From Mycobacterium sp. URHB0044 (GTDB taxonomy: Bacteria; Actinomycetota; Actinomycetes; Mycobacteriales; Mycobacteriaceae), in NCBI RefSeq assembly GCF_000620625.1, contig NZ_JIAW01000019.1:62001-126000 (forward strand): a DNA stretch of 64,000 nucleotides, given 5' to 3'. A program made the position numbers and the translations under genes. This document shows, piece after piece, positions 34,097-42,798 of the stretch. The notes under the pieces were generated by a model that was given only the letters and a program-made list of their open reading frames with translations, did no database searches and was not told the origin of the DNA. Numbering within the stretch: the first letter of the stretch is position 1; every line of letters begins with the position of its first letter.

Positions 34097-35160
34097 CCGC
34101 GCGCGTGGACGATGACCAATTGGACCGGCTCTACACCGATTTCGACCGCGAACACCTGCTGCCGTTGTGGACTCAGCGCGCCGATCTGATGCCGACCGCT
34201 CCGGTGTCGAAGGCCGTGCCGTTCGTGTGGAAATGGGCGACGCTGTATCCGCTTGCGCAACGCGCCGGTGACCTCGTCCCGGTCGGCCGGGGCGGCGAGC
34301 GGCGCGCGATCGCACTGGCCAACCCTGGTCTCGGCGGCCTTCCATACGCGACGCCCACGTTGTGGGCGGCCATCCAGTACCTCGGGCCGAAGGAGACGGC
34401 GCCCGAACACCGGCACTCCCAGAACGCCTTCCGGTTCGTCGTCGAAGGCGACGGGGTCTGGACCGTCGTGAACGGTGACCCGGTGGCCATGCGTCGCGGC
34501 GACTTCCTGCTCACCCCCGGCTGGCACTTTCACGGCCACCACAACGAGACACAACAGCCCATGGCCTGGATCGACGGGCTGGACATCCCGTTCGCGCACT
34601 ACACCGACACGGGGTTCTTCGAGTTCGGCTCCGACGGCGTCACCGACGAGTCGACGCCCGACGTGTCCCGGTCCGAACGGCTCTGGGCTCACCCGGGTCT
34701 GCGCCCGTTGGTCGGGTTGGACGCCAAGGTGAGCTCGCCGATCGCCGCGTACCGGTGGGAACACACCGATGCCGCGCTGCGCGCGCAACTGGAGTTGGAG
34801 GACGAGGGATATCCGGCGACCACCGAACCCGGGCATGCGGCCGTCCGATACACCAACCCCACCACCGGTGGCGACGTCATGCCGACCATCCGTGCGGAGT
34901 TTCACCGGCTGCGCGCCGGAGCGCACACGCGCACCCGTCGCGACGTCGGTTCGGCGGTCTACCAAGTGTTCCAGGGCACCGGCAGATTCCACCTCGGCGG
35001 GAACAGCACCGACGTCGGCACCGGCGACCTCGTGGTCGTCCCCTCCTGGACCGAGTGGTCCATCGAGGCCGACACCGAACTCGACCTCTTCACGTTCTCC
35101 GACGCTCCGATCGTGGAGCGCCTGCACTTCGACCGCACCTACATCCCCGAAGGACCCTGA
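34093..35160 (+). CDS. Gentisate 1,2-dioxygenase
   Basis: A 355-residue bicupin Fe(II) ring-cleavage dioxygenase (gentisate to maleylpyruvate). Cupin 1 carries PEHRHSQNAFRFVVEGDG with the metal-binding H-x-H, then GDFLLTPGWHFHGHHNE with the third His. The second, degenerate cupin lies in the C-terminal third (SAVYQVFQGTGRFHLGG ... GDLVVVPSW). The length matches bacterial GtdA/SdgD. It overlaps the AMP ligase (ATGA) and the following hydrolase (TGATG). Confidence 0.93.
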   Translation: MTARVDDDQLDRLYTDFDREHLLPLWTQRADLMPTAPVSKAVPFVWKWATLYPLAQRAGDLVPVGRGGERRAIALANPGLGGLPYATPTLWAAIQYLGPKETAPEHRHSQNAFRFVVEGDGVWTVVNGDPVAMRRGDFLLTPGWHFHGHHNETQQPMAWIDGLDIPFAHYTDTGFFEFGSDGVTDESTPDVSRSERLWAHPGLRPLVGLDAKVSSPIAAYRWEHTDAALRAQLELEDEGYPATTEPGHAAVRYTNPTTGGDVMPTIRAEFHRLRAGAHTRTRRDVGSAVYQVFQGTGRFHLGGNSTDVGTGDLVVVPSWTEWSIEADTELDLFTFSDAPIVERLHFDRTYIPEGP

Positions 35161-35978
35161 TGAGACTGGCCACCCTACGCATCGACGGCACCACGGCGGC
35201 GGCTCGCGTCGACGACGACACCGCCACCCTCATCGGCGATTACACCGACTTGTCGGCCCTGCTCGTCGAACCGGACTGGCGGCTGATCGCCGAACACGCA
35301 TCGGGCCGGGTGGTTCCGCTGGCCGGCGCCGACTACGCCCCCGTCGTCCCGCGCCCCGGCAAGATCGTCTGCGTCGGCCTCAACTACGCCTCCCACATCA
35401 CCGAGATGGGCCGCGACCTGCCGCAGTATCCGACGCTGTTCGGCAAGTGGGCCGACGCCCTCACCGGGCCCTACGACGACGTCGTCGTGCCGGAATACGC
35501 TGCATCCGAACTGGATTGGGAGGCCGAACTGGCCGTCGTCCTCGGCAGGGCGGCGTATCAGGTGCCCGAGGCGGCAGCCGACGACTACATCGCCGGCTAC
35601 TCGGTGATCAACGACTACACGATGCGCGACTACCAGTACCGCACGCTGCAGTGGGACCAGGGCAAGACCTTCGAGAAGACCAGCGGTTTCGGGCCCTACC
35701 TCGTCACCGACTACGTACTCGGTACCCGTATCGAGACCCGCCTGGACGGTGAGGTGATGCAGAGCGCCACCACCGACGACCTGGTGTTCACCCCCGCCAA
35801 GCTCGTCGAGTACATCTCGCACATCGTCACTCTGCAGCCCGGCGACGTCATCATCACCGGAACCACCGGTGGCGTCGGTCATGCCCGCAAACCACCGCGC
35901 TACATCCAGCACGGCGAGGTGGTGGAAGTCAGCATCGAAGGGCTGGGGACCGTCCGCAACAAGACCATCGTCAAGTAG
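35160..35978 (+). CDS. Fumarylacetoacetate-hydrolase family protein, probable fumarylpyruvate hydrolase
   Basis: 272 residues. The FAH fold is recognised by GKIVCVGLNYASHITEMG, the metal-site ELDWEAELAVVLGR (E-x-E), AGYSVINDYTMRDYQ and LQPGDVIITGTTGGVG. In the gentisate pathway it would cleave fumarylpyruvate to fumarate and pyruvate. The start ATG at 35160 shares its A with the dioxygenase stop (TGATG); the frame is open far upstream but only this start fits the family. It precedes the maleylpyruvate isomerase gene, completing the lower pathway. Confidence 0.9.
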   Translation: MRLATLRIDGTTAAARVDDDTATLIGDYTDLSALLVEPDWRLIAEHASGRVVPLAGADYAPVVPRPGKIVCVGLNYASHITEMGRDLPQYPTLFGKWADALTGPYDDVVVPEYAASELDWEAELAVVLGRAAYQVPEAAADDYIAGYSVINDYTMRDYQYRTLQWDQGKTFEKTSGFGPYLVTDYVLGTRIETRLDGEVMQSATTDDLVFTPAKLVEYISHIVTLQPGDVIITGTTGGVGHARKPPRYIQHGEVVEVSIEGLGTVRNKTIVK

Positions 35979-35991
35979 CCGGAACACACTG

Positions 35992-36705
35992 GTGTTCAAC
36001 GACCTCGACGTCGCCGACCGGCTGCTGACCGCCAGACGCGGCACAGCGTACTTCGCGCAACGCCTCGCCGAGCTCGGCGACCGGGAGTTGGACGCCGACT
36101 CGCTGCTGCCCGGCTGGTCGCGCCGCCACCTGTTGGCCCACGTCGGGTACAACGCGGCGGCGCTGTGCCGGCTGCTGGACTGGGCGACCACCGGTACCGA
36201 GACTCCGATGTATGCCTCGGCCGAGCAGCGGGCCCGCGAGATCGACGAGGGCTCCACGCTGAACGCCGGTGCGCTGCGAAACCTCTTCGCCCACACCGCC
36301 GCCCGCCTCGACACCAAGTGGCGGCACCTGCCGCCCGCGGCGTGGTCGGCGCAGGTCCGCACCGCGCAGGGTCGCCTGGTGCCCGCCTCCGAAACGGTGT
36401 GGATGCGAACCCGAGAAGTGTGGATCCATGCCGTCGACCTCGGCAACGGCGGCCGGTTCGGCGACTTCCCGGCCGCGGTGTCGAAGTCGTTGCTGGCCGA
36501 CATCGTGGCTGCGTGGCGCCGCACCGACCGCGGTGCCGGGCTGGTTCTTGCCGTCGAGGGCTGCCAACCGATTTCGATCACCTCGGCAGCCCCGACGACG
36601 ACCGTCACGGGTCCGCTTCCAGCCGTGGTGCGGTGGGCCGCTGGGCGGGGCACCGTGGGCCTCGACATCGACGGCGACACCAATGGACCGCCACGGTGGC
36701 TCTGA
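35992..36705 (+). CDS. Mycothiol-dependent maleylpyruvate isomerase
   Basis: A 237-residue DinB-fold enzyme of the mycothiol maleylpyruvate isomerase family that isomerises maleylpyruvate to fumarylpyruvate. The metal site is visible as H in WSRRHLLAHVGYNA and E-x3-H in REVWIHAVDL. A C-terminal SCP-like domain (about 150-237) ends WAAGRGTVGLDID. The use of mycothiol rather than glutathione fits an actinobacterium. The start is GTG 35992, 13 nt after the hydrolase stop. Last gene of the gentisate set. Confidence 0.9.
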   Translation: MFNDLDVADRLLTARRGTAYFAQRLAELGDRELDADSLLPGWSRRHLLAHVGYNAAALCRLLDWATTGTETPMYASAEQRAREIDEGSTLNAGALRNLFAHTAARLDTKWRHLPPAAWSAQVRTAQGRLVPASETVWMRTREVWIHAVDLGNGGRFGDFPAAVSKSLLADIVAAWRRTDRGAGLVLAVEGCQPISITSAAPTTTVTGPLPAVVRWAAGRGTVGLDIDGDTNGPPRWL

Positions 36706-36730
36706 GCCGCCCGACAGTGAAGGAACTACC

Positions 36731-37546
36731 TTGACCGACACTGCTTCTCGGCAACACCACGTCACGTCCGCCGACGGCACCACGATCGCCGTCGCCGTCA
36801 CAGGGCACGGTCCACCCCTGGTGGTGTCACCAGGTTCGCTGTCAACCGCGCAGGACTGGCAATCGTTGGCCGATGCGCTCGCCCCACACGTCACCACGTA
36901 TGCCGTGGACCGCCGCGGGCACGGCGCCAGCGGCGACAACCCGGACTTCCACATCGACCGGGAGCGTGAGGACATCGCCGCCGTCCTCGAACTGGCCGGC
37001 CCCGACGCCATCCTGCTCGGCCACTCGTACGGCGGCATCGTCGCGTTGGGCCTCGCCCTCACCCGTCCGCCCGCCGCCTTCATCCTCTACGAGCCGCCGG
37101 TGCCGGTGGCCGGCCCGGTGGCCGGCGGGGCGCTGGCGCCCTTCGAACGCGCGGTCGGAGACGATGACCTCGACCTCGCGTTGACGCTGGGACTGCGCCA
37201 CTTCGTCAAGATCCCCGACGAGGTGATCGAGATGCTCCGCAGCACACCGTTGTGGGCGCCGCGCGCCGCGCTGACGCCGGGCTGGGTTCGCGAACTGCGC
37301 GCCATCGACGCCTTCGGCGCCGACCTGGACCGGTTCGCCGCGCTCACCATGCCCACGCTCCTGATCACGGGCGAGCTGAGCCCACCGTGGCTGATCGACG
37401 CCTCGCTGGACCTTCATCGGGCTATACCGGGCGCTGAGCACGTCGTCATCCCCGGTCAGGCCCATGACGCCCACCTCCTTGACCCGGCAGCGATGGCAGC
37501 CTTGGTCCTGAGCTTCGTCGGCGCGCTGGCCATTCGATCCGATTAG
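36731..37546 (+). CDS. Alpha/beta hydrolase
   Basis: A 271-residue alpha/beta hydrolase. The nucleophile elbow is LLGHSYGGIVALG, the oxyanion strand PPLVVSPGSLSTAQDW, the acid near LLITGELSPPW, and the His in GQAHDAHLLDPAA. The TTG start has AAGGAA at good spacing. It follows the gentisate operon by 25 nt on the same strand and may be its last gene, for example hydrolysing an ester precursor or gentisyl-CoA, but that is only positional inference. Confidence 0.82.
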   Translation: MTDTASRQHHVTSADGTTIAVAVTGHGPPLVVSPGSLSTAQDWQSLADALAPHVTTYAVDRRGHGASGDNPDFHIDREREDIAAVLELAGPDAILLGHSYGGIVALGLALTRPPAAFILYEPPVPVAGPVAGGALAPFERAVGDDDLDLALTLGLRHFVKIPDEVIEMLRSTPLWAPRAALTPGWVRELRAIDAFGADLDRFAALTMPTLLITGELSPPWLIDASLDLHRAIPGAEHVVIPGQAHDAHLLDPAAMAALVLSFVGALAIRSD

Positions 37547-37612
37547 GGTAAACCTTTTGGGCCGGAGACTGTTTCGCGTTTACCGGCATGCAGGCGCGGG
37601 TAGAGCCGCGAC

Positions 37613-39250
37613 GTGGACGCGATCGGTTTCGTGCGCGATTGCGCGACTCTCCCGCTGAGGACGGCCATGTTCGGGGTCAAGGCCGCAGCGACCGTCGCGA
37701 CGACGTCCGTCAACCTGGCGACCGCGCCGATCCGCCAAACCACCATCGTGCCGTCCGCGGTGCAGACCGCCGTGCGCGTCGCGTTCGAGAACGTGGGCGG
37801 TTCGCAGGTCAGGCGTTGTTACTCAAGCCATGACCGGGCGTGGATCGAGGTGTGCGGGCTGCGCGATACCCCGGGAAGCGAACTGGGCGACGCCGTGCTC
37901 GCTGCGGTCAGCCGCCACCCCGGTGTCACGTCGGCGCACCTGAACTACCCGCTGTCACGCGTGCTCGTGCGGTTCGGCGACGAGGGTCCGACCTGTGCGC
38001 AACTGTGTGAGTCCGTCGACGCCGCGGAGGCCTCCGCCCGCGCTCGCGGCGGCGGGGCGTCGAGCAGCCGGTCGCCGAATCTGCCGGGTGACGACGGCGT
38101 GCTGGCTGCCCGGCTGGTGTCGGCCGGCATCACCGCGGCGGGGCTGTGGGGCGCGGCCGTGGGGCGGACGCTGGGCTTGCCGAGGCTGCCGCTGGTGGTC
38201 GGGGCGTCGGTCAGCGTCGCCAAGTATCAGCCCCGGCTGCGCGGGATGCTCGAGGATCAGTTCGGCAAGGCCGGCGCCAGCCGGACACTGGACGCGGCCA
38301 CCTTCGTCAGCCGAACGGTGGGCCAAGTCCCCGGCGCGTTGGCGGTGGGGCTGGCGTCGCGCCTCGCCCGTGCGGCCGAGACCCGGGCCACCCAGTGCGC
38401 TTGGGAGCACTACGAGCCGCTGCTCGCCGACTTCGCGGAGTGCTCGGACGTGTGCCCGCTGCCGGAGCAGCTGAATGCCCGCGGTCCGGTGGAGCGTCAG
38501 GTCGACCGCAGCGCGCTTGCCCAGGCGATCGGTGCCGCCGCGGCGGGCATGCTGTCCGGCAACCCCGATGTCGCGGCACGTGCGGCGTTGGTCGCGATTC
38601 CCAAGGCCGCCTACTCCACTCGGGAATTCTTCGCGACCACGCTCGGACGCGGCCTGGCGGACGACCGTGCGGCGCTGACGCTACGGCCCGACATCTGGCG
38701 AAAGCTGGACCGGATCGACGCCGTGGTGATCGACCCGCGCGTGTCGAGCCAAGGCATCGTCGTCGAGGCGGCACGCTCTGGTGCGGCGGTGGTACCGGTC
38801 GACGGCGACGGGCTCGACGATGCGTCGCTTGACGAAACACTCGCGGATACGGTTGCCTCGCTGCATGATTCGGGGCGGTCCGCTGCCGTCGTGACGACCG
38901 CTGCGGCGCAGGCGTGCGCGGCCGCGGACGTCGCGGTCGGGCTCATCGGTACGGACTGTCCGGTGCCGTGGTACGCCGACGTGCTGGTCGACGATCCCGC
39001 CGCGGTGTGGCGCATACTGCACGCGCTTCGACTCGCCCGCGCCGCGAGCCAGTACGGCGTGGCGATCTCAACCGTCGCCTCCGCGCTCGGCGCACTCGCA
39101 ACGATGATCCCGGCCGTGCCCGGGCAAGGGCACGGGCCGGGGCCGGTCACCGTGGGCGCAGCGCTCGGGCAGTGGACGGGGTATCGGTTGGCACGCGAAG
39201 CACTCCACGCGACACCCCCGTTCGACGATTCGGCCCAAATCTCTTCATAG
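37613..39250 (+). CDS. Degenerate P-type-ATPase-like protein (stand-alone CtpI N-terminal-half type)
   Basis: 545 residues. About 60-130 resemble a heavy-metal-associated-like domain without its CxxC. Hydrophobic segments follow near 165-200 and 300-340. Then KLDRIDAVVIDPRVSSQG aligns with the P-type phosphorylation strand, but DKTGT is replaced (D374-PRVS). ADVAVGLIGTDCPVPWYADVLVDD (about 440-463) matches the hinge segment after GDGxNDxP, itself absent. A final membrane pair ends at about 530. So the architecture is P-type ATPase, with every catalytic motif lost and the actuator TGES not visible. It resembles the non-catalytic first half of large mycobacterial CtpI. Probably a scaffold or partner; function unknown. 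GTG start. Confidence 0.7.
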   Translation: MDAIGFVRDCATLPLRTAMFGVKAAATVATTSVNLATAPIRQTTIVPSAVQTAVRVAFENVGGSQVRRCYSSHDRAWIEVCGLRDTPGSELGDAVLAAVSRHPGVTSAHLNYPLSRVLVRFGDEGPTCAQLCESVDAAEASARARGGGASSSRSPNLPGDDGVLAARLVSAGITAAGLWGAAVGRTLGLPRLPLVVGASVSVAKYQPRLRGMLEDQFGKAGASRTLDAATFVSRTVGQVPGALAVGLASRLARAAETRATQCAWEHYEPLLADFAECSDVCPLPEQLNARGPVERQVDRSALAQAIGAAAAGMLSGNPDVAARAALVAIPKAAYSTREFFATTLGRGLADDRAALTLRPDIWRKLDRIDAVVIDPRVSSQGIVVEAARSGAAVVPVDGDGLDDASLDETLADTVASLHDSGRSAAVVTTAAAQACAAADVAVGLIGTDCPVPWYADVLVDDPAAVWRILHALRLARAASQYGVAISTVASALGALATMIPAVPGQGHGPGPVTVGAALGQWTGYRLAREALHATPPFDDSAQISS

Positions 39251-39268
39251 AGACGCAAGTATCTGCCC

Positions 39269-40075
39269 ATGGCATCTCTTCAGCGATATACGGACCGTCG
39301 TGTGCTCGTCACCGGTGGTGGTTCCGGCATCGGGCAGGCGACCGTCCTGCGCGTCTTGGCCGAAGGCGGTCGGGTGGTCGCCGCCGACATCAGCGAACCA
39401 GGATTGAAGGACACCGTCGCCAAGGCGCAGGCGCACGGCGATCGGCTCGCCACCGTCGAACTCGACGTCGCCAGCGAGCACTCCGTGCAGGACGGCGTGG
39501 CCCGGGCACTCGACACGCTCGGTGGGCTGGACACCCTCGTCAACGTGGCCGGGATCCTGCGGTCGGCGCATTTCCTCGAGACCTCGCTCGCCGACTTCGA
39601 GCAGGTCCTGCGCATCAACCTGGTCGGCACATTTCTGGTAACCCGCGAGGCGATACCGGCGCTGCGCAACGGCACCGGCCCCGCCGTCGTCAACTTCAGC
39701 TCGACCTCGGCAGCCTTCGCTCATCCCTACATGTCCGCCTACGCCGCATCGAAGGGTGGCGTTCAGGCGATGACCCATGCGCTTGCCTTGGAGTTCGCCA
39801 AGGAAGGCATCCGGTTCAATTCGGTTCAGCCCGGGTCGATCTCGTCCGGAATGACCGACGGCACGGGCGAGTCCAAACAGAGCGTCGGCCCCGGGTTGCC
39901 CGCCGACGCGGACTATTCGCTGTTCGGGAAGGTGACGCCGATGCTGCCACTGGATGGTGGGGCGATGTTCGCCAAGCCGGACGCGGTCGCCGCCGTGGTC
40001 GCGATGCTCGGATCGCCCGACGCCTACTTCGTCACCGGCACGGAAGTCCGCGTCGACGGCGGCACGCACATGTGA
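39269..40075 (+). CDS. Short-chain dehydrogenase/reductase
   Basis: A 268-residue classical SDR. The cofactor motif is TGGGSGIGQ (residues 15-23), NVAG lies in the NNAG position, and the catalytic Ser in NFSSTSA and YAASK follow in order. The C-terminus ends VRVDGGTHM, the usual VDGG signature. The preference for NAD(H) is suggested by D at the end of beta-2 (VVAADIS). Substrate unknown; it stands between the P-type-like gene (18 nt upstream) and a convergent deazaflavin reductase. Confidence 0.88.
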   Translation: MASLQRYTDRRVLVTGGGSGIGQATVLRVLAEGGRVVAADISEPGLKDTVAKAQAHGDRLATVELDVASEHSVQDGVARALDTLGGLDTLVNVAGILRSAHFLETSLADFEQVLRINLVGTFLVTREAIPALRNGTGPAVVNFSSTSAAFAHPYMSAYAASKGGVQAMTHALALEFAKEGIRFNSVQPGSISSGMTDGTGESKQSVGPGLPADADYSLFGKVTPMLPLDGGAMFAKPDAVAAVVAMLGSPDAYFVTGTEVRVDGGTHM

Positions 40076-40163
40076 CGGCACCCCCTGCCCCCCACCACGC
40101 GCCGAAACTGCTGGGAGATCGAAATTTCAGCGCTTGAGACGATCTGACAGCAGGGTCGGCGGA

Positions 40164-40550
40164 CTAGCCGCTTTGCACGTCGAGACTCAGGAATTCCGGC
40201 GCCTTGATGACCCGCCGAAGCATGAATCGAATGAAAGCCGGCATGTCCGAGGCGGTTTCGTCGCGATAGAGCCGCGGGGCACCAAGCACGTAGTGCCGCC
40301 GCCTGCTTTCCAGTTCGCAGCCGCCGGCGGCCAGAACATTGCGCACCCAGTCCGCGTCGGAACCGTACGTCAGCGCGATCACGTATCCACCTTGGCGCCG
40401 GAACGCCCACAACGGGGTCCGGAACGTCCGGCCCGACTTACGCCCGCGGTGTATGACGATCGCCCATCCCGGCGCCCACGGAGCGATGAATCGAGTGAGA
40501 CGGTTGAGCCCAATCTTGTTGGCGCGGGCTACCCAACGCGGTGCTGGCAT
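40164..40550 (-). CDS. Deazaflavin (F420)-dependent nitroreductase family protein
   Basis: A 128-residue split beta-barrel protein of the Ddn family, which uses F420H2 to reduce quinones or nitro compounds. GWAIVIHRGRKSGRTFRTPL and GGYVIALTYGSDADWVRNVLAAGGCEL are the family signature segments. ATG 40550 is chosen over the long upstream frame because AGGAG lies 7 nt before it. The 85-nt gap to a divergent TetR gene implies control by that protein. Confidence 0.88.
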   Translation of the reverse strand: MPAPRWVARANKIGLNRLTRFIAPWAPGWAIVIHRGRKSGRTFRTPLWAFRRQGGYVIALTYGSDADWVRNVLAAGGCELESRRRHYVLGAPRLYRDETASDMPAFIRFMLRRVIKAPEFLSLDVQSG

Positions 40551-40570
40551 CTCAAAACTCCTCACGTGTG

Positions 40571-40629
40571 GAATTTCTATCGTTACGGTATCTCCGCCAA
40601 TTTCGAAAGTCAACGACTGTAGAATTTCT
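40571..40629. promoter_or_regulatory. Direct repeats in Ddn/TetR divergent promoter
   Basis: GAATTTCT occurs at 40571-40578 and again at 40622-40629, 51 bp apart, in an AT-rich stretch between the divergent deazaflavin reductase and TetR genes. A partial palindrome, TATCGTTACGGTATC, lies between them. Either may be the TetR binding site; the assignment is tentative. Confidence 0.4.
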
Positions 40630-40635
40630 CGCACC

Positions 40636-41214
40636 ATGGCACGGACCGGACGACCCCGCGGCAAGACCGACACCCGCAACGTGATCCTTGCGGCCGCGCG
40701 ACACACGTTCGCCGAAGCGGGATACGACAAGACCTCGGTGCGCGAGGTCGCCGCGGCGGCCGGCGTCGACCCGGCGATGATTCGGCACTACTTCGGTAGC
40801 AAGGCCGAACTCTTCCGCGCGACGATGGGATGGCCGTTCGAACCGGACCAGATTGCCGACCGAATCCTCGGAGGCGAGCGCGACGAGATCGGCGAACGGC
40901 TCACCCGCGTGTTCTTCGAAGCGTGGGAGCATCCGGACTCCCGCGCTCCCCTACTGGCGATCCTGCGCGGAGCGGCCACCCATGACGAGTCAGCGACCCT
41001 GGTACGTCAGTTCATTCAGGGCCAGGTGTACTCCCACGTCGCGGCAGGCGTCGGCGGGCCCGATGCGGAACTGCGGATCGATCTCGCGATAGCACAGCTG
41101 CTCGGCATCGCCTATCTGCGCCACGTCCTTCGGGTGGAACCGATCGCGTCGACGCCGGTGGACGAGCTCATCCGTAGCGTCGCTCCCGCGATCAGCAAGC
41201 ACCTGACCCCGTAG
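40636..41214 (+). CDS. TetR family transcriptional regulator
   Basis: A 192-residue regulator. The helix-turn-helix spans about 12-58: NVILAAARHTFAEAGYDKTSVREVAAAAGVDPAMIRHYF. The C-terminal domain is of the TetR_C_17/18-like mycobacterial type (FEAWEHPDSRAPLLAILRGA). It is divergent from the deazaflavin-dependent reductase with shared upstream repeats, so it probably regulates that gene and itself. Convergent with mfpA, 8 nt apart. Confidence 0.87.
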   Translation: MARTGRPRGKTDTRNVILAAARHTFAEAGYDKTSVREVAAAAGVDPAMIRHYFGSKAELFRATMGWPFEPDQIADRILGGERDEIGERLTRVFFEAWEHPDSRAPLLAILRGAATHDESATLVRQFIQGQVYSHVAAGVGGPDAELRIDLAIAQLLGIAYLRHVLRVEPIASTPVDELIRSVAPAISKHLTP

Positions 41215-41222
41215 GTGGGCGG

Positions 41223-41786
41223 TCACTCGCCGTGGACGTCGAGGCCGTGCGCGGCGGCGTACGCCAACCCCTGGTTGATGTCGATCTTCGCCCCGCGCAA
41301 TTTCGCCGTCGTCCAGAGTGTCGGGTCGACGCGCGCGCCCCGCAGATCGGCGTCGTCGAAGCGGGCGTCCTGGGTGCGGGCGCCGCTGAGGTCCGCGCGC
41401 CGCAGCACCGCCTTGCGCAGGTCTGCGCCGACCAGGCTGGCCTCGCGCAACCGGCAGTCGGACAGGTCGATCGTGCGGAGGTCACATCCACCCAATACGG
41501 CCAGCGTCAGATCGACCTCGACCCACGTCGCCGGACGGATCCGGCTTTCGGTGAACACCGAACCGAGCAGCGTGCAGTGCCGAAACGTGCTGTGCATCAA
41601 CGACGCCCGGCGAAAGTCACAGTTGCGGAAGGCCGAACCCGAGTGCTCGGACTCCGACAGGTTGACCCCGGCGAAGTTGCACTCGGTGAACACCACGCGT
41701 TCGGTCTGCAGCCGGCTCAGATCTTCGTCGCGAAAGTCGTGCCCCTCGAACTCGCGATCCACCCACTTCTCGTCGACGTCGGCCAC
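41223..41786 (-). CDS. mfpA: Pentapeptide repeat protein MfpA (DNA-gyrase-binding)
   Basis: 187 residues composed largely of A(D/N)LXX-type pentapeptide repeats (for example CNFAGVNLSES, ASLVGADLRKAVLRRADLSG, ARFDDADLRGARV). These form a right-handed quadrilateral beta-helix that mimics DNA. MfpA of mycobacteria binds gyrase and lowers fluoroquinolone susceptibility. Length matches the 183-192 residues of known MfpA. It is the last gene of mfpE-D-C-B-A, the order of Rv3365c-Rv3361c, which strengthens the assignment over other pentapeptide proteins. Confidence 0.93.
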   Translation of the reverse strand: MADVDEKWVDREFEGHDFRDEDLSRLQTERVVFTECNFAGVNLSESEHSGSAFRNCDFRRASLMHSTFRHCTLLGSVFTESRIRPATWVEVDLTLAVLGGCDLRTIDLSDCRLREASLVGADLRKAVLRRADLSGARTQDARFDDADLRGARVDPTLWTTAKLRGAKIDINQGLAYAAAHGLDVHGE

Positions 41787-41789
41787 GCG

Positions 41790-42401
41790 TCAGCCGGGCA
41801 ACGAGCTGAGGTTCATCAACGCGTACTCGGTGACGGCGATCAACGCCGCCCGCGCCGAATGTCGATCACGAGCGTCGACGGATACCACCGGGATGTGGTC
41901 GGCCAGCGCCAGGGCCTTGCGCACTTCGTGCGGAGGATATTTGCGGGCGTCGTCGAACTGGTTGACCGCGATCAGGAACGGCAGATGTCGCGCTTCGAAG
42001 AAGTCGACAGCGGCGAAGCTGTCCTGCAGCCGACGCACGTCGACCAGGATGACCGCCCCGATGGCTCCGCGGACCAGGTCGTCCCACATGAACCAGAACC
42101 GGCGCTGACCGGGCGTGCCGAACAGATAGAGCACCAGGTCCTCGGCCAGGGTGATGCGGCCGAAGTCCATCGCCACCGTCGTGGTGTTCTTCATGGGCGT
42201 GGCGCTCAGGGCGTCGAAACCCTGTGAGGCGTTCGTCACCAAGGCTTCGGTGCGCAGCGGCATGATCTCCGACACCGCGCCGACGAACGTGGTCTTGCCG
42301 ACCCCGAACCCGCCGGAGATGACGATCTTGGTGGACGCACTGTCGCGTCGGACGACGCCATGGCCGGAACCCGGGGGGTTCTCAGAGTGCCCGTAGGCCA
42401 C
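41790..42401 (-). CDS. mfpB: MfpB small GTPase-like ATP/GTP-binding protein
   Basis: A 203-residue Ras-like GTPase of the actinobacterial CvnD/MglA-related group. The P-loop is SGGFGVGKTTFVG (about residues 29-41), VAMDFGRITL is the switch region, and NQFDDA takes the place of NKxD. In such conservons the GTPase works with the roadblock protein, the DUF742 protein and the sensor kinase. In mycobacteria MfpB is reported to modulate the action of MfpA. It starts inside the end of mfpC (20-nt overlap) and ends 3 nt before mfpA. Confidence 0.92.
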   Translation of the reverse strand: MAYGHSENPPGSGHGVVRRDSASTKIVISGGFGVGKTTFVGAVSEIMPLRTEALVTNASQGFDALSATPMKNTTTVAMDFGRITLAEDLVLYLFGTPGQRRFWFMWDDLVRGAIGAVILVDVRRLQDSFAAVDFFEARHLPFLIAVNQFDDARKYPPHEVRKALALADHIPVVSVDARDRHSARAALIAVTEYALMNLSSLPG

Positions 42402-42792
42402 GCAGCGTCCTTCCTATGAGCTCACGTCGTTCATCGGTGCTCGCCGACTCACCGAGGGTGGTGTGTACGCGAAGGTACCCCTGCATCACCAAGTCGCCGA
42501 TCAGCACGCGCGCCACGCCGAGCGGCAGGGACAGGCGAGCAGCGATCTCGGCCACGGAAGGGCTGTCGACACCCAACCCTAGGATCTTGGCACGCACGTC
42601 ATTGCCCGGCCAGCGCGGCGCGGGCCCGAATTCCAGTGTCCTGATTGGCGCTTCGAGGGGCAAGTCGACACGCGTGTTGGTGCGACCCGCCGTCAACGTA
42701 TACGGCCGCACCAGGTTCGCCTCAGTCCCCGATTCGTCCGACTCCCATGCGTCTCGCACCTCGTCCATCGGGGAGTCCATCGGGAAGTCCAT
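42382..42792 (-). CDS. mfpC: MfpC, DUF742 protein
   Basis: 136 residues. The DUF742 core (about 26-136) contains VRPYTLTAGRTN, the winged-helix-like SPSVAEIAARLSLPLGVARVLIGDLVMQGYLRV and the C-terminal RTLRGLRAL. Three in-frame Met codons at 1, 5 and 9 leave the exact start open; 42792 is 6 nt after mfpD. It is the usual third member of the actinobacterial conservon, coupled to the GTPase. Confidence 0.9.
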   Translation of the reverse strand: MDFPMDSPMDEVRDAWESDESGTEANLVRPYTLTAGRTNTRVDLPLEAPIRTLEFGPAPRWPGNDVRAKILGLGVDSPSVAEIAARLSLPLGVARVLIGDLVMQGYLRVHTTLGESASTDERRELIGRTLRGLRAL

Positions 42793-42798
42793 CGCGAG

